Shown one piece after another: positions 4,787 through 5,386 of a DNA stretch of 5,386 bases. Every line of letters begins with the position of its first letter. Position 1 is the first letter of the stretch. Position numbers and translations under genes: made by a program. Under the pieces are notes generated by a model, which had not been told where the DNA came from, did no database searches, and was given only the letters and a program-made list of their open reading frames with translations. This DNA comes from Trueperaceae bacterium (GTDB lineage Bacteria; Deinococcota; Deinococci; Deinococcales; Trueperaceae): contig JAGXHO010000223.1 of the NCBI GenBank assembly GCA_024636105.1, forward strand, positions 1 through 5,386, written 5' to 3'.

Positions 4787-4813
4787 TCGGAGAGCTTGTA
4801 GGCGATTCTCCGA
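4787..4813. repeat. Inverted repeat just upstream of the copA operator
   Basis: TCGGAGA (4787-4793) and TCTCCGA (4807-4813) are perfect 7-bp arms around 13 nt, ending 1 bp before the CsoR-type site. It may shield copA from upstream transcription or be a second regulator site. A 7-bp inverted repeat is also found just upstream of the site at 1168. Confidence 0.45.
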
Positions 4814-4814
4814 C

Positions 4815-4839
4815 TACCCACCCCTGGGGGGGTGGGATA
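4815..4839 (+). promoter_or_regulatory. CsoR-type copper operator of copA
   Basis: Arms CCCACCCC (4817-4824) and GGGGTGGG (4829-4836) are perfect reverse complements around TGGG, flanked by TA (4815-4816) and ATA (4837-4839). The right half GGGGTGGGATAC is identical, as I recall it, to that of the Mycobacterium tuberculosis CsoR operator. The site ends 27 bp before the copA start and probably overlaps its promoter; TACGCT (4838-4843) is a possible -10. Cu(I) binding to CsoR should release it and turn copA on. Confidence 0.85.
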
Positions 4840-4866
4840 CGCTCATGACCGAAGGGAGGAGCCAAC

Positions 4867-5386
4867 ATGGATGCTTCAACCGTCCCAACCGGCTCCACGA
4901 CGAACGACACGACGCGGGTGCCCGTGACCGGGATGTCGTGCCACTCGTGCGCCACCACGATCGAGCGGGAGCTCACGGCCGTACCCGGCGTCGCGTCCGC
5001 TCGAGTCGAATTCGTCGCGCACGAAGCGGTCGTCGAGCACGACCCGAGTTCCGCGCCCCGCGAGGCCATCGTCGCCGCCATCGGCCGCGCCGGTTACGGG
5101 GTGGCGAACGGCCACAACGACACCGCGGCCGTCGTCGACGGGGACACCGAAACGGCCGCCCATCAACGCGAGTACCGGACACTGATGGGCAAGTTCTGGT
5201 TCGCCGCCCTCATCTCGGTCCTCATCCTGCCGGTGGCCTTCCCGGAGCTGCCGTGGATGTACCTACCCTATCTGTTCGACACCGACCCTTCCGCGGGGCT
5301 GATTCGAGCGTTTTGGGCCGCCTCCGGCGTCTTGGCCATCCCCGTCCTAGCGTGGTCCGGGAAGCACTTCTTCACCGGTGCGTGGC
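4867..5386 (+). CDS. copA: Copper-transporting P1B-type ATPase CopA, 5' part only
   Basis: The first 173 residues are present; the gene leaves the window at the right edge. Residues 17-80 form an N-terminal heavy-metal-associated domain with GMSCHSC (Cys25 and Cys28 bind Cu(I)), ending in the usual IGRAGYGV (Tyr77). A hydrophilic linker (81-108) leads to the first membrane helix at about 110-126 (FWFAALISVLILPVAF). The second helix at about 148-163 ends in WSGKHFFTGAW, the conserved entry to the transmembrane core of heavy-metal ATPases. The phosphorylation motif (DKTGT) and the CPC ion site lie beyond the edge. The family pumps Cu(I) out of the cytoplasm using ATP. Start ATG 4867 has a clear GGGAGGA ribosome binding site 6 nt upstream. 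A CsoR-type operator lies 27 bp ahead. Silver transport is possible, but the operator and single GMxCxxC domain favour copper. Confidence 0.95.
   Translation, partial: MDASTVPTGSTTNDTTRVPVTGMSCHSCATTIERELTAVPGVASARVEFVAHEAVVEHDPSSAPREAIVAAIGRAGYGVANGHNDTAAVVDGDTETAAHQREYRTLMGKFWFAALISVLILPVAFPELPWMYLPYLFDTDPSAGLIRAFWAASGVLAIPVLAWSGKHFFTGAW

Noticed and set aside
4352..4801. Plus-strand open frame of 149 codons before copA
   Set aside because: No ribosome binding site, no domain, Arg/Pro-rich composition, and it runs into the inverted repeat by the copA operator. Weak codon bias in its middle is the only support.

Overview
This GC-rich window (strong G/C bias at third codon positions, GTG starts, stem-loop terminators without an obvious U-tract) most resembles an actinobacterial chromosome, perhaps an uncultured lineage. 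That placement is an inference from base composition and from one copper-operator sequence that closely matches the mycobacterial CsoR site as I remember it. No ribosomal or other marker gene is present to fix the taxonomy.

Layout. Positions 1-546 (minus strand) hold the first 182 residues of a HAD-superfamily phosphatase that runs off the left edge. Positions 547-1138 hold no convincing gene, but contain a likely promoter for the HAD gene, a leader hairpin and a short tandem repeat. Positions 1139-1396 hold an inverted repeat, a CsoR-like G/C palindrome and what looks like a frame-broken small single-helix membrane protein. Positions 1422-2744 encode a cytoplasmic glucoamylase-family (PF10091, GH144-like) protein. 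A copper-island-like set follows. A perfect CsoR-type palindrome (2853-2871) precedes a DUF302 gene (2899-3312), which overlaps a small membrane-anchored SHOCT-domain gene (3312-3539). Next comes a membrane-anchored monohaem cytochrome c (3797-4267), closed by a 13-bp-stem terminator (4289-4327). Positions 4328-4786 show no convincing gene. A second strong CsoR-type operator (4815-4839) then lies directly upstream of a copper-transporting P1B-type ATPase (copA, from 4867), cut by the right edge.

How the parts fit. The main story is a probable copper-responsive regulon. Two strong and one weaker CsoR-like operators each sit just upstream of a start codon. CsoR-family repressors release DNA on binding Cu(I), so copper would be expected to induce CopA (export of Cu(I) from the cytoplasm), the DUF302/SHOCT pair (role unknown) and perhaps the broken small membrane protein. 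The csoR gene is not in the window. The cytochrome c may be read through from the DUF302-SHOCT unit or have its own promoter. The HAD phosphatase and the glucoamylase-family enzyme have no obvious link to copper and may simply be neighbours.
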